In this document: one piece after another, positions 10,865 to 21,381 of the stretch
Numbering within the stretch: the stretch's first letter is position 1
How the letters are laid out: each line of letters begins with the position of its first letter
Source of the DNA: Volutella citrinella
Lineage: Eukaryota; Ascomycota; Sordariomycetes; Hypocreales; Nectriaceae
Reading direction: 5' to 3'
Assembly: GCA_034401135.1 (NCBI GenBank)
Contig: JAWZSP010000009.1
Location: 2,170,001 to 2,234,000, forward strand
Length of the DNA stretch: 64,000 bases
The notes under the pieces: model-generated
Databases searched by the model: none
What the model was told of the DNA's origin: nothing
Seen by the model: only the letters and a program-made list of their open reading frames with translations
Position numbers and translations under genes: made by a program

Positions 10865-12622
10865 CTACCCTGCTACAGCCTTGACGTGGCTGACACTTGG
10901 GATGTCGACAGCCAGGGGTACTGACATACCCTCGATGGACTCTAAATCGCTGGTCTTCTCCAAATTGACTGCTTCACAAGAACATCCCATCTTCCTCCAG
11001 TCAAAGTTCTTTTCCCACGCATGCCCAACCTTCAAGACCTTCTTTTCCTGCCACAAGCCACCAACAATCTGCATCCCCACAGGCAGCAGCAAGCCAGCAT
11101 CGTCCGCCGCGGGGGACCATCCAATGGGTACAGATAGCGCTGGGTGGCCTGTGACGTTGAAAATGGCCGTATTTGTGGTCATTCCGATTGTTGGCTCAAA
11201 TGACTCGAGGACTGCATCCCTGTTCCCGTGCCTGGGTGCTACAACCGGGGTTGTCGGCATGACAATCACGTCGTACTTCGTGAAGGCTTTCTCGTATGCA
11301 TCGCGAATCTGCCGCCCAATGTTCATGGTTTTGCCGTAGAGCCCTGGGAAACTTTTACTCAGGTACAGCCCGTTAATGACCGTATTTTGGGTTGACGGGA
11401 ATAGCTTCTGGAAATTGCGTGGAGTCCATGGCAACCGGGCTGTCTCGAACTCAGTCAGGTACAGTCCGCGACGACCGTTGGCGTTACCCAGGACCCCGGC
11501 TGCTCCAGAAACTCGCTGCTGGATCGTCCAGATTGAGCCGCCTTCTTTGTGCAGTGGAATCGAGATCTCTTCCACTTGAGCCCCTAGGGCTGTGAGCTTC
11601 CGCGTAGCTTCAAGGAAGGCCTGCTTCACGCCGGGCTGAACCAGCTTATGTTGGTAGCCCTCTGCCAAAACACCAATCTTGACCCCATCCAATCGACGAG
11701 GGGCATCTTGAAGCTCCTGGAGGAAATTGAAAGATCCCTGAGGTGCCGAGCCGAGAGACCTGTCGTCGATGCCGTCGTAGCCAGCAATGGCGTCAAGGCA
11801 TGCAGCAACATCTGTGACAGAACGTCCCAGCGGGCCTGCGTGGTCGTCAACTTGATCGCCACTGGTGATGCCAGTGTAAGGCACGAGTCCATGGGTTGGC
11901 TTGAGACCGACGCATCCGCAAAGTGAGGCCGGGACGCGGATACTTCCTCCTTGATCCGTTCCGATGGCAATGTCAACAAGGCCGCCTGCTACGAGCGCAG
12001 CGCCGCCCGAGGTGCTTCCGCCGGATGAGTAGCCTGCCTTGAGGGGATTCTCAATGATGCCCTGCGAACTGGTAAAGGATGCCGTTGAATTGCAGAAGTT
12101 CTCGCAGGTAGCAGTGCCAACAACATCAGCGCCGGCGTCCAGCACACGCTTCACTACTGTTGCATCCGTGCCAGGCGTCCACGCGGTGAATGCATCGCTG
12201 CCGAAGAACTGAGGCACACCGGCCACCGCAATACAATCCTTGACGCAGACACTCTTGCCTTGAAGATTCGACGAACTCGATTGATCTCCTTGAATCAGGA
12301 ACCTGTGCGCCCATGCGTTTCCAAACACTTGTTCATCCCTGTTAGGGCGTCGAATGTCTTGACGAGGATATTTCTTAATATCGGGCTCCGGCTGGTAGTC
12401 GTCTAGTTTCATCACATGCTCAGCGCAGTCATGAATGGCCGCGAGAAGTAGTGTGTAGTCGGCAGAATTCTCCTCCTTTATCGAAAGACCCAATGGCTGA
12501 AGTACTTCTTCAACAGCGCCATCTTGCACGGGGTTGTTACTGAGCATCATGTTAGGGCCACTTCAAGATTAGGGCGTGTGCGGGTGTACTCACGGTGAGA
12601 TGTCCTTGAAGAATACCGACAT
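10865..12622 (-). CDS. Amidase-signature family amidase
   Basis: Two exons, 12622-12594 and 12539-10865, give 567 aa. I prefer this start (MSVFFKDIS) over the downstream ATG because the 54-nt intron has a perfect GTGAGT donor, a CTAAC branch site and a CAG acceptor, and the frame closes. The Ser-cisSer-Lys triad is visible: Lys110 in GKSVCVKD, Ser187 in the GGSTSGG loop and nucleophile Ser209 in DQGGSIRVPA. Amidases hydrolyse carboxamides to acid and ammonia in the cytosol; nothing marks it as a GatA or fatty-acid amide hydrolase ortholog. It lies between an SDR and an alcohol dehydrogenase, near a cyclic-imidase-like deacetylase, which suggests catabolism of a nitrogen compound. Confidence 0.9.
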
Positions 12623-13018
12623 GGTTCGAGAAAAAAGGGGGAATGCCAACCAGGACTACAAACAAAGGGCCTCTTCGCAGGAACAAGGGCCTCGATATCA
12701 AAGATAAGGTCCTTGCCAAGTTGTATCTGGTTGAGCTATCCGGGTCGACTATTTAGATAGTGCTAAGGCACAGAATGTACCACATGCCATTGAAGTTGGC
12801 CCTCGCTCTGGGGTAGTTGACCTTTGGAGTAATCTAGTGGGACGCAATGGTGGCAAGAAGCTGTGTGGACCCGTTGGGGTAGGGTTGATCACAACTCCAA
12901 CACCCTAGTCTAGTTTCATTGTCCTACACTCCAAATCTCGAGAGTTCTCAATCGGTCTTCCCCGATGGTTGTGTTCTGGAACAGCAATTGGATTACCCTA
13001 GCCGACTGGACGAAAGTT
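12623..13018. other. Intergenic, amidase promoter
   Basis: 396 bp between same-strand genes, with no gene or repeat seen. Confidence 0.5.
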
Positions 13019-14178
13019 CTACTCGGCCTTAGCAAATTGCACGACTAGCCGACCACTGAATGACTTGTGCTCGTACATCCTAACGATGTCTGGTATCTGC
13101 TCATACGATATTATGGTAAGATGCGAGCGGACCCTAGCAGACTCGACAGTGGCCAGCATGCGTTCCGTGGCGATTCTACTAGCAACATAGCTTCCTCGAA
13201 TCGTCAGCTCCTTGAAGACGATTGCATCTGCATCAAACCTCCACGGCTCCGCAGGCAGCCCCAGGAGCCCCAAAGTCCCACCAACCCTCAATAACCCCAG
13301 TGCCCATCGATTCGCCGCTATGGAGTCTGTGCAGACAATGGCCGCAGGTACACCCTCCCCACCTGTAAAGTCATAGATTGTTCGAGCAGCGGTAACAGGG
13401 TCTGACGAATTTACCACCAAGTCTGGCAGGAGATCAACGTTCTCGACCTCATTAGCGAGAGCACAGCCTGCATCCCGGCTGTCCACTGCGATGAGGCGGA
13501 AGCCTAGAGCCTTAGCAAATTGTACGCAAAGGTGCCCCAGGCCACCGATGCCGATAACCGCAACAGCTTCCCCGGGTTCTAAACCCGCTGTTGCTCGCTC
13601 CAAAGAACCCCAGACTGTGGCCCCGGCGCACATCAGAGGCGCCGCTTGCTCAAAGGACATGGTCGCCGGGAGCTTCACCGTAGTCTCGGGGTCAGCAACG
13701 AAGTAATCTGCAAATGCTCCGTCATGGTGGAAGCCACCCGTGCGGCGATTCTCACAGAATCGAGCATCTATGTGGCCAGTCGTCCGCAACGTGAGCTTGC
13801 AGCCAACGCAGGAACGACAGGCGTTCTTGAAGTTGAGGGCACCAACACGATCTCCAACCGTAAATGGACCTTGGTACTCGGGCCCAAGTAGCGCGATCGT
13901 GCCAGCTGGCTCATGTGATGCTATCATGCCCCGAGGCGAGTTGAACTGCCCCTGTATGGCTTGCAGGTCTGAATGGCAAAATCCTGCTGCATGTATGCGG
14001 ATAAGGATGTCGCTACCAGTGAGCTGTGGCAACGCTCGTTCGCCGAGATTCAAAGGTTGGCCGTACTTTACTCGGAACATCAGCCTCGAATGGCATGTTT
14101 TAGAGCCCAATGAGAATGACGAACCTCGGAAATGTAAGCAGCCCTCATTGTGGCCGGCGACTCAGGCTTGGCCGCCAT
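13019..14178 (-). CDS. Zinc-dependent alcohol dehydrogenase (MDR, ADH1-like)
   Basis: Two exons, 14178-14125 and 14065-13019, give 366 aa. The 59-nt intron has a GTTCGT donor and a GCTGATG branch site, and the join gives MRAAYISEYGQPLNL, the expected MDR N-terminus. Catalytic-zinc ligands are the Cys of AGFCHSD, His of SHEPAG and a Cys in the PLMCAGATVWG region. Four cysteines in ACRSCVGCKL...RFCEN bind the structural zinc. The nucleotide motif is GIGGLGH. The usual GHE reads SHE here, which is mild. The family oxidises alcohols or reduces aldehydes with NAD(P). It is divergent from the PgdA-like deacetylase with 452 bp between starts. Confidence 0.9.
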
Positions 14179-14630
14179 TTTTGGTATGATGTTGCAGGGT
14201 CTTAGGTGGTTGAAGTCGTTGCTTGGTGACGTGGGCAATGTCTAGTCAGTCGTTACCAGTCCAGCGCTTCCAACACCCATCTTCAGGCTAATATCCCTGA
14301 GGTTGGCATCTGACCCCAACCGAGGCCCTCAGATAAATACGTCTCCAACACTGGAGTAACAGATTGCAGCCTAAGCTGTTCTTGGATACCCCGCAACCCC
14401 ACTACCTTGGGCCGGCAATGGGATGACGGATAGGTCATAGTCAGGTCGGGTCTGCTTTTCGCGAAATCCTGAGCTTTAAAGGTCAATGTGAAAATCCTCA
14501 ATATCCTCATTCATCCCCCAAGCTCGGCCTCACCATCTCGAATTGAAATTCCATATCAGTACGCTAGGCTCATATCCTGGCTGCGGAACATTTTCCCTAC
14601 CTTTGTCCCCCGCAACCCAATACACACATC
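14179..14630. other. Divergent promoter region, ADH / deacetylase
   Basis: 452 bp shared by two divergent genes. No named motif was recognised. Confidence 0.5.
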
Positions 14631-15551
14631 ATGGGCAAGAAGCGCGTTCTCGTTAGCTACGGAGTCGATGTCGACGCCATCTCCGGCTGGCTGGGCTCTT
14701 ACGGCGGCGAGGACTCGTCGAATGACATCAGTCGAGGCTACTTCGCTGGCACTATTGGCACGCAGCGAATTCTCAAGCTTTTCAACAAGTACAACATCAA
14801 GTCCACCTGGTTTATCCCCGGCCACAGTCTGGAAACGTTCCCCGAAGACATGGCCGCAGTGCGCGACGCCGGCCACGAGATCGGATTGCACGGATACTCG
14901 CACGAGAACCCGACCGATATGACTATTGAGCAACAACGCGAAGTGTTGGATAAAACGTATCGCATGTTGACAGAGTTCGCGGGCAAGCCACCCCGAGGCA
15001 GCGTTGCCCCGTGGTGGGAGACCAGCAAGGAGGGCGCGCAGCTGCTACTCGACTACGGCATCGAGTACGATCACAGCATGAGCCACACAGATTGCGAGGC
15101 CTACTACCTTCGAACAGGCGATTCGTGGACCAAGATTGACTACACCAAGAAGCCCGAAGAGTGGATGAAGCCTCTCGTCAAGGGCCAGGAGACTGGACTG
15201 GTTGAGATCCCGGCCAATTGGTACCTCGATGATCTACCTCCCATGATGTTCATCAAGAATGCGCCAAACAGCCATGGCTTTGTCAACGCGCGCGATGTGG
15301 AGGATATTTGGAGAGACCACTTTGACTACTTCTACAGAGAGTACGACGAGTTCATCTTTCCCATGACGATCCACCCAGATGTTTCCGGTCGGCCGCATGC
15401 GATTCTCATGCACGAGCGGTTGATTGAGCACATGATGAAGCACGAAGGTGTCGAGTTTGTGACCATGGGGGAGATTAGTGACGACTTCAAAAAGCGGAAT
15501 CCGCCACCAGCGGGCGCAGTGCTGCCTGCCGCGCCTGGAGCTATGCTGTAG
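14631..15551 (+). CDS. NodB-fold polysaccharide-deacetylase family protein (PgdA / cyclic-imide hydrolase type)
   Basis: Single-exon, 306 aa, no signal peptide. Metal and catalytic landmarks are SYGVDVDA (Asp13, Asp15) and HGYSHE (His87, His91), nearly the same numbering as the Asp14-His86-His90 triad reported for Helicobacter pylori PgdA. APWWETS and [14 protein letters not shown] are further family motifs. Despite the family name, cytosolic members of this branch are related to PuuE allantoinase and cyclic imidases, and a chitin role is unlikely without a secretion signal. The substrate may be a small cyclic amide or imide; this is inference. The amidase and amino-acid permease nearby fit nitrogen scavenging. 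Confidence 0.85.
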   Translation: MGKKRVLVSYGVDVDAISGWLGSYGGEDSSNDISRGYFAGTIGTQRILKLFNKYNIKSTWFIPGHSLETFPEDMAAVRDAGHEIGLHGYSHENPTDMTIEQQREVLDKTYRMLTEFAGKPPRGSVAPWWETSKEGAQLLLDYGIEYDHSMSHTDCEAYYLRTGDSWTKIDYTKKPEEWMKPLVKGQETGLVEIPANWYLDDLPPMMFIKNAPNSHGFVNARDVEDIWRDHFDYFYREYDEFIFPMTIHPDVSGRPHAILMHERLIEHMMKHEGVEFVTMGEISDDFKKRNPPPAGAVLPAAPGAML

Positions 15552-16227
15552 ACCATCTTAATAAAATATTTTTGTACCCTGCATCATGACAAGTGTTCGA
15601 CTAGAATTATCGAAGCTCATGAAGCACTATGCTGGCATTTGTGAACAATTTCCCCTCCCTACGCACTATAATTTGCCTGATTTAACAATGAGTTGTCGCT
15701 GGCCACCCACGAATCACGATAGTCTATCGCACACGGGCCTCGAGATTGCATTATCATCAAACTCTAGTCACAAATTGAGAAAAGAGATAAGCTGCAGTGA
15801 ATCATGCGACTATTTGGCCAATATCTCCTTGCCTATCTCCAACACGATGACGTGAGCGACTTTCGGCACAGTTGGTCCGATATTTAGCTGCCCTAATGCG
15901 TTGGAGTCTAGTAAGAGACAACTCCAAGTCACCAAGGGTGGCCCACCATCTCCAACGCTAGCCTCCAACTCCACACATCGAGCGAGTCGTGGATTGACGA
16001 TCCCGCCTTGTTCAGTTGGTCTGCTGCAGCAAACGTTCGACACAGATGCCTGGATGTCTTATCTAAATCAACAAGGGCCCATAAAACCCCACAATCTCCA
16101 GACTGGGGAAGCTGATTGTTGCCAGACCTGATCAGCGACAGCTGTTTCGATCCTGGGCTACATATTAAGGCATCGCCACCAGCCTGATCAACATACAACA
16201 CACTGGACATCAGTCAATTCATTCACA
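15552..16227. other. Intergenic, permease promoter
   Basis: 676 bp with no recognisable gene. It contains the promoter of the amino-acid permease. Confidence 0.5.
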
Positions 16228-17774
16228 ATGTCTTCAAAGTCCGAGAAGAACGAAACTATTCAACCCGCTCCCCTCCGGAGCAGCCTTAGCTTCAATGATG
16301 GCAAGATTGAAGAAGGAGACGATGATCGGTTCGAGGTTTTCAAGAGAGGCGACGGCGCAGTCGATTTTCGCACCGTCGGTTGGGTTCACGCGTCGGTCAT
16401 TTTCTTGAAGGGTGAGAAGTCTCTCGATTGTGAATGTCTGCGCTTCGTCGACTAACCAAGGCTCCCTGTAGTCATCTTTGCTACTGGCGTTTTGACGATT
16501 CCTTCCGCCATGTACGTCCTCGGTGCCCTCCCCGGCGCCATCAACGTCCTGGGATGGCAGTTCCTCAACACATACTGCGCCATCATCCAGGGCAACTTCC
16601 GCAACAACCACGCCGGATGTCACTCAATCGCTGATATGGCCCATGTCGTTGGTGGTGTCTGGCTGAAGGAAGTTGTCGGCGTCTTCTTCCTGGTCACTTA
16701 CGCGATCGTCGGTGCCTCTGGCGTTTTCGGCTCCTCTGTTGCATTGAATGCGCTGTCCAACCATGCCATATGCACCAATTATTTCATGGTCGTGGCTACT
16801 GTTGCAGTTTTTATTCTTGCCAGTGCCAGGAAGTTCGAGAAGATCGCGTGGCTGACATGGGCCGGGTTCATCTCCGTCTATGTTGCTGTGTTTATTGTTG
16901 TGTACGTCAATATCCCTCCACCTCGCTTTCTCCGCATTTGTGATGCTAGTATCAGATCAATAACTAACACTTGAACAGTGTGGGAGTGACTACTCGCGAC
17001 CGACCGGCAGCTGCCCCTCAAACTGGGGATTATGATTTTGGCTACCACGTTATCGGCAACCCAACCTTTGTCACCGCCATCACATCTGTCGCGACCATCT
17101 TCTGCTCCGGTGCAGGTACATCTGCCTTTCTTCCAGTCATATCTGAGATGAAGAAGCCTCGCGATTACAATAAGGCTGTCTATCTGTGTATGGGTATTGT
17201 CACAGCTTCGTACCTCACCTTTTCCCTGGTTGTTTATCGATACTGCGGCCAGTGGGTTGCCTCCCCATCTCTAGGAAGCGCTGGCTATACGATCAAGAAG
17301 GTCTCCTATGGTATCGGCCTGCTTGGCCTTTTGGTCAGCGCGTGTCTTTACATCCACGTCGCGGCCAAGTACCTCTTTGTTCGAATCCTTCGTAACTCGG
17401 AGCACTTGCAGAAGAACACTATTGTTCATTGGTCTGTCTGGCTTGCCTGCACTGCAACAATGTCTATTGTATCATTTCTCCTGGCGTCAGGCGTACCCAT
17501 CTTCAACTACCTTCTGGCTTTGGCTGGTAGCTTGACTTTTGCACCGCTTGCCCTCGGCCTACCGGGTTATTTATGGGTGTATGATCACCAGAATTACCGA
17601 AAGGGCAACTGGTGGCAGGTACTGGTCTACTACCTCAACTGGCTTATGATTGCTCTGGCTGTGTTCTTGACCATCGGAGGAACATACGGCGTGGTTCAGA
17701 ATATTATCGATGCTTATGCCAGTGGCCAGATCGATCGAGCCTTCTCTTGCGCGGACAATAGCGGGTCTGTGTAA
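16228..17774 (+). CDS. Neutral amino acid permease (AAAP family, Neurospora Mtr-like)
   Basis: Three exons, 16228-16411, 16472-16901 and 16979-17774, give 469 aa. Introns are 60 nt and 77 nt, the latter with a TAACTAACAC branch region. A charged N-terminal tail of about 45 residues precedes about 11 hydrophobic helices. Family landmarks are ATGVLTIPSAMYVLGALPG in helix 1, then FCSGAGTSAFLPVISEMKKP, and GYTIKKVSYGIGLLGLLVSA. Fungal Mtr/NAAT proteins import neutral and aromatic amino acids at the plasma membrane. The nearby amidase and deacetylase could release amino acids or feed on related compounds. Confidence 0.9.
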
Positions 17775-18551
17775 ATAATAAGCTTCTTGGAACTATCAAA
17801 CTCCTGAGTTAGTGGTATATTGGTATAAGACCGTGGTTGAGACGCGGGGTATAGTATCTACAGTGGAATTAACTGCGGTTTCTATTTCTTTTACAGATGA
17901 GGCTGAGTGATGTATGAGCTTCTCCAACTGTCTTCCATACTCGGCCTTATACAAGGCTCGGGGTCGCATGTGCTCGTGCAGTGTGGCTCGATGATCCATA
18001 GAATGTCTGTCTCTTCATCCACGCTCTTGTCTACCAGTCACGATCGAGGACCAATGTAGCTGAGCGGCGTCGTTCTCAACTACTTTAGCATGTTTGTGCT
18101 CGGCCGTAGCTTGGCACCGAAACAAGAGGGGTCAAGTACAAGGCGGTGATTCTGTCGTCAAGGGACCTGTCACGATTTGCAGCGTCCTCTGGATGGCTGC
18201 TCTAGAGGATTTGTGTGGTCCGGCCTGTTCTTAAGGCACAGCTGGTTTCCCAAGGTTGTCTATTCAATGTCAGGGGAAGCGCTGTGATCCTGACACGTCA
18301 CGCCAGGCGCCTACTTTGGAGGCACATTGTTTGGAGGCACATTGTTTGGAGGCTTCGCTTATTGGAGACATTTGTAAGCAATTGGAGGCACATACTTTTA
18401 AAGTCGTCGACCTTGGCGGAATATCGTCTGCCATAAAGTGAGCTTTCTATCCATGTCAATGTCATACAGTCCACATTGATCAATCTCTAGATCATCTACA
18501 GCATTTTATTCCTGGTACTTGCGTCGGGCTTTGACCCCTCGAACATCCTTC
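17775..18551. other. Intergenic region with a short tandem repeat
   Basis: 777 bp holding no recognisable gene, apart from the tandem repeat at 18315-18393. Confidence 0.5.
18315..18393. repeat. Short tandem repeat, 15-bp unit
   Basis: TTTGGAGGCACATTG occurs twice back to back (18315-18329, 18330-18344), followed by a partial third copy (18345-18353) and degenerate copies near 18361-18370 and 18381-18393. Confidence 0.8.
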
Positions 18552-19270
18552 ATGATGCAGGAACTACTCCTCCACGCCCACGCCACAGGGCCGAACCCCA
18601 TAAAAATTGCCATGGCCTTGGAGGCCCTCCGCCTTCCGTACAGCGTCAAGAAGTGGACATTTGGCGATGACCCAAGCACCGGCGTCAAGGGTGAAGCCTT
18701 TTTAAAGCTCAACGAAAACGGCCGTGTTCCGGTGCTGGAGGACCCGAACAACGGCGTCGTTTCTTGGGAATCTGGTGCCTGTCTCAACTATATCCGACGT
18801 GTGTACGACAAGGAGAACCTGCTAGGCCCCGCAAGCGACTCGGAGCAGGACCGAGTCGACTTTGAGAAGTGGGAGTATTTCCTACTGACGACTCTCGGCC
18901 CCATGACGGGACAGACAAACTGGTTTCGGTATGGACGTCTGCGAGCCAGCGCCGGTATGGAGAGTACTAACTGCAAACCAGCCACTACCACCCTTCCAAG
19001 AATGCAGACGCTCTGCAGAGATATTCTGAGCAAACCGATCGATGTTACCGCGTCCTCGAGGGTCAGCTCACGAAGACCAATGGCCACAGTGTCCTGCCGG
19101 GCAAGATCACGGCGGTCGACTACCACTTTGAACCGTGGGTGCGCCAGTATGAGTTTGCCGGACTATCACTAGATAATTATCCCTTCATTAGGAAGTGGCT
19201 AGAAGAGATGGCAGGGCGGGAGGAGGTCAAACAGGCATACACGAGAATCACGGGCTCTATTCGTAAATGA
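18552..19270 (+). CDS. Glutathione S-transferase, Ure2/GTT-like
   Basis: Two exons, 18552-18928 and 18982-19270, give 221 aa (start at 18552 or the adjacent ATG at 18555). The 53-nt intron has a GTATGG donor and a TACTAAC branch site. The N-terminal thioredoxin fold has the LHAHATGPNPIKIAMALEAL helix, NENGRVPVLEDP with the cis-Pro, and VSWESGACLNYI for gamma-glutamyl binding. The C-terminal helical domain contains TTLGPMTGQTNWFRHYHP and ends in RKWLEEMAGREEVKQA. Likely a cytosolic enzyme conjugating glutathione to electrophiles, or a disulfide reductase like bacterial YfcG relatives. No cluster partner is obvious. Confidence 0.9.
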
Positions 19271-20199
19271 CCAACAATTGGAAAGCAGACGAAGCAAACA
19301 GGCAGGACTTTATTGGATATATTCCTCTCCTAAAGCGTCCATTGCCCGTGTCAGAACTGAAAGAGAAGCAAGGTTGTCAAGCCTCTATTCCACAAAACCC
19401 ATTTCGGTCGAATTTGTCCCACAAACTTGGGTGCATCTGGTGGGGCCATCCACACCCCCTGTTATTGAGGGGTCGGCAGGCCGGCATGTGACACGCGGGG
19501 GTTCTCTGGTCATTGAAATTCGTGCCGTTGCTCTAGTGCGCCATAGACCTGCTGGGCTCTTTTGTCCATGGATCGGCTGCAGGAGTGCGGCTCGTATATT
19601 GGTGGAAATGATCGCCGCCTTCGGAGGACAAATCTTCTCATCAGTGGTGAGGAATCTCGATAATCGCATGTGGGACTTTGCCTCGGCGTTGCTTCAAATC
19701 CCCCGCAATTACGCAAATCGTTGCTTAAGCGATGCAACACACCATCACGGCTTAGGCTATGTGGGACCCATCACACTTGGCATCCAAGTGCAGCTAGAGC
19801 AACGCCAAGAACGTCGTAATTATCTCTAATTCCAGTCCAGGAGAGCAGTGTAAACACTCTCAGGGAAGTCATCTAGCCATGAACGCAGCGGGACGTGCGG
19901 GTGGCGATGCTGCATGTGATCAAGGTGATGGTGATGAGACTTTCCCGGATTTCTGGTTGCATTCAAATGTCCTTGGTTATCTAATAGGATATCACTTCGC
20001 TAGATGTCATCTTGACGCTCTGTTTTGGCCGCCGTGTTCGTGTTCTAAGGCTGGTTGGTTGTCAATGGATCTCCTCCAGTCTTACAAGTTCCACTCAAGG
20101 GGCTCAAATATGTCACGGCCAGTATCTTTAGTGAAGGAAGAGTAACATTCTTGAGAGTAGTAACATAAATGCCAAAGTCACCCGAAGGACTGATGCGCT
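19271..20199. other. Intergenic between convergent genes
   Basis: 929 bp. A 183-codon open frame at 19278-19829 shows no family features and was not called. No repeat was seen. Confidence 0.5.
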
Positions 20200-21078
20200 C
20201 TAGTGACATAAGAGCATATCAACAACCAGATCGTAGGCTTCATTGGTGGCTCGATCGCCCACCGAGCCTGGTTCGGGGTCGTACTTATCCCAAGCATGTC
20301 GGACGCCTTCCATCCGGCGCAAGACGACATTTTTACGCCCTGCATCCTTGATTTTCCTTGCCAGTGCTTCGGCCTCAGGCGCAAGGACGTCCTCACCGGC
20401 CGTGATCATAAGCACATTGTCAGGAAATGCCTCGCCTGGTGAGTATGTCGGGGATAGCAAAGGTAGTTTCGTGTCAGCACCAGCTGGCACGTAAGCTTCC
20501 TGAAACGTCTCCGGGATCCAGAGATTATTTTCAGTCTTGTCGGTCCCTGGGACGGTCTTATGCCCAACGTAGGTGTCGAGATCGGTGATGGGGTAAAATG
20601 CAATGGCATGAGTGAAAGTTTTCGTCTGAGCTGGGAAAGCTACCGAGGAGACGCCTAGAGACAGGTTGCCTCCCGCGCTGAATCCGGATACAGAGACCCG
20701 CGAGAGGTCAAACTGGTGAGATTGTGTGAGCACCCACTTGACAGCGTCCTCCGCGTCGTGGGCGGCAGCGGGGAACGGGTACTCCGGAGACACACGGTAG
20801 CCAACATCGATAACTGTGAAGCCGGTCATTGTGGTGACATGACGAGCAAACCGCTGGTCCCACCCAAGGGTGTCAAGAACGAAGCCTCCACCGTGGAAAT
20901 TCACCAATACAGGGGTTGTCACCTTCTCTTGTTGCGCCTGGGGGCGATAGACGTGGACTGGAATGGCCCTGTCATCATCTCGAGAAGGGATATTGAGGAT
21001 GTCATCTGGACTAGGCGTGGGACAAGGTGGGAACCATGTGCGGATTTGCGAGACGCGGTCTTGGATTGTGCGAGACAT
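20200..21078 (-). CDS. Alpha/beta hydrolase, hormone-sensitive-lipase (HSL) family esterase
   Basis: Single exon, 292 aa from the ATG at 21076-21078. A longer open frame begins with GTG at 21138, which I do not accept as the start. The oxyanion motif is FHGGGFVLD, the nucleophile elbow is GFSAGGN, the acid is likely Asp in TAGEDVLAPEA and the base His in GVRHAWDKY. No signal peptide, so probably cytosolic. HSL-family enzymes hydrolyse short-chain esters, lactones or amides. It is adjacent (303 bp) to the CoA-transferase on the same strand. Confidence 0.88.
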   Translation of the reverse strand: MSRTIQDRVSQIRTWFPPCPTPSPDDILNIPSRDDDRAIPVHVYRPQAQQEKVTTPVLVNFHGGGFVLDTLGWDQRFARHVTTMTGFTVIDVGYRVSPEYPFPAAAHDAEDAVKWVLTQSHQFDLSRVSVSGFSAGGNLSLGVSSVAFPAQTKTFTHAIAFYPITDLDTYVGHKTVPGTDKTENNLWIPETFQEAYVPAGADTKLPLLSPTYSPGEAFPDNVLMITAGEDVLAPEAEALARKIKDAGRKNVVLRRMEGVRHAWDKYDPEPGSVGDRATNEAYDLVVDMLLCH

Positions 21079-21381
21079 GACTGGGGATGTCAAAGACAAG
21101 CAGGAAGTGAAGTTACCACTGGAGGTGAAGGTTGACACAAGCGTTTGGGGAATGATTCAGTGGTGCAGAATTATACGATGATAAGAAGCTGAAGGCGAGG
21201 TGGGACCCGACACTTTTGCCACGGTGTGAGGTCTGCTCCCGGGCGTGCGTGTGTGGGGCTTCCGACTCGGCGAGGTAGGCTACCTACGAAGCCTGCTCTG
21301 GGCGGCTCAGTATAACACCGCTGATTGCATATCACTAGCTAGAGCGGGCGAGCTCAGCCTGAGCCTCTCCACGAAAACGGG

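Noticed and set aside
19278..19829. 183-codon plus-strand frame
   Set aside because: No homology pattern, no promoter signal and atypical composition for a protein; treated as chance.
21079..21138. N-terminal extension of the HSL-type esterase
   Set aside because: The extension begins with GTG and encodes a low-complexity Ser/Thr stretch; the ATG at 21076-21078 is a better start.
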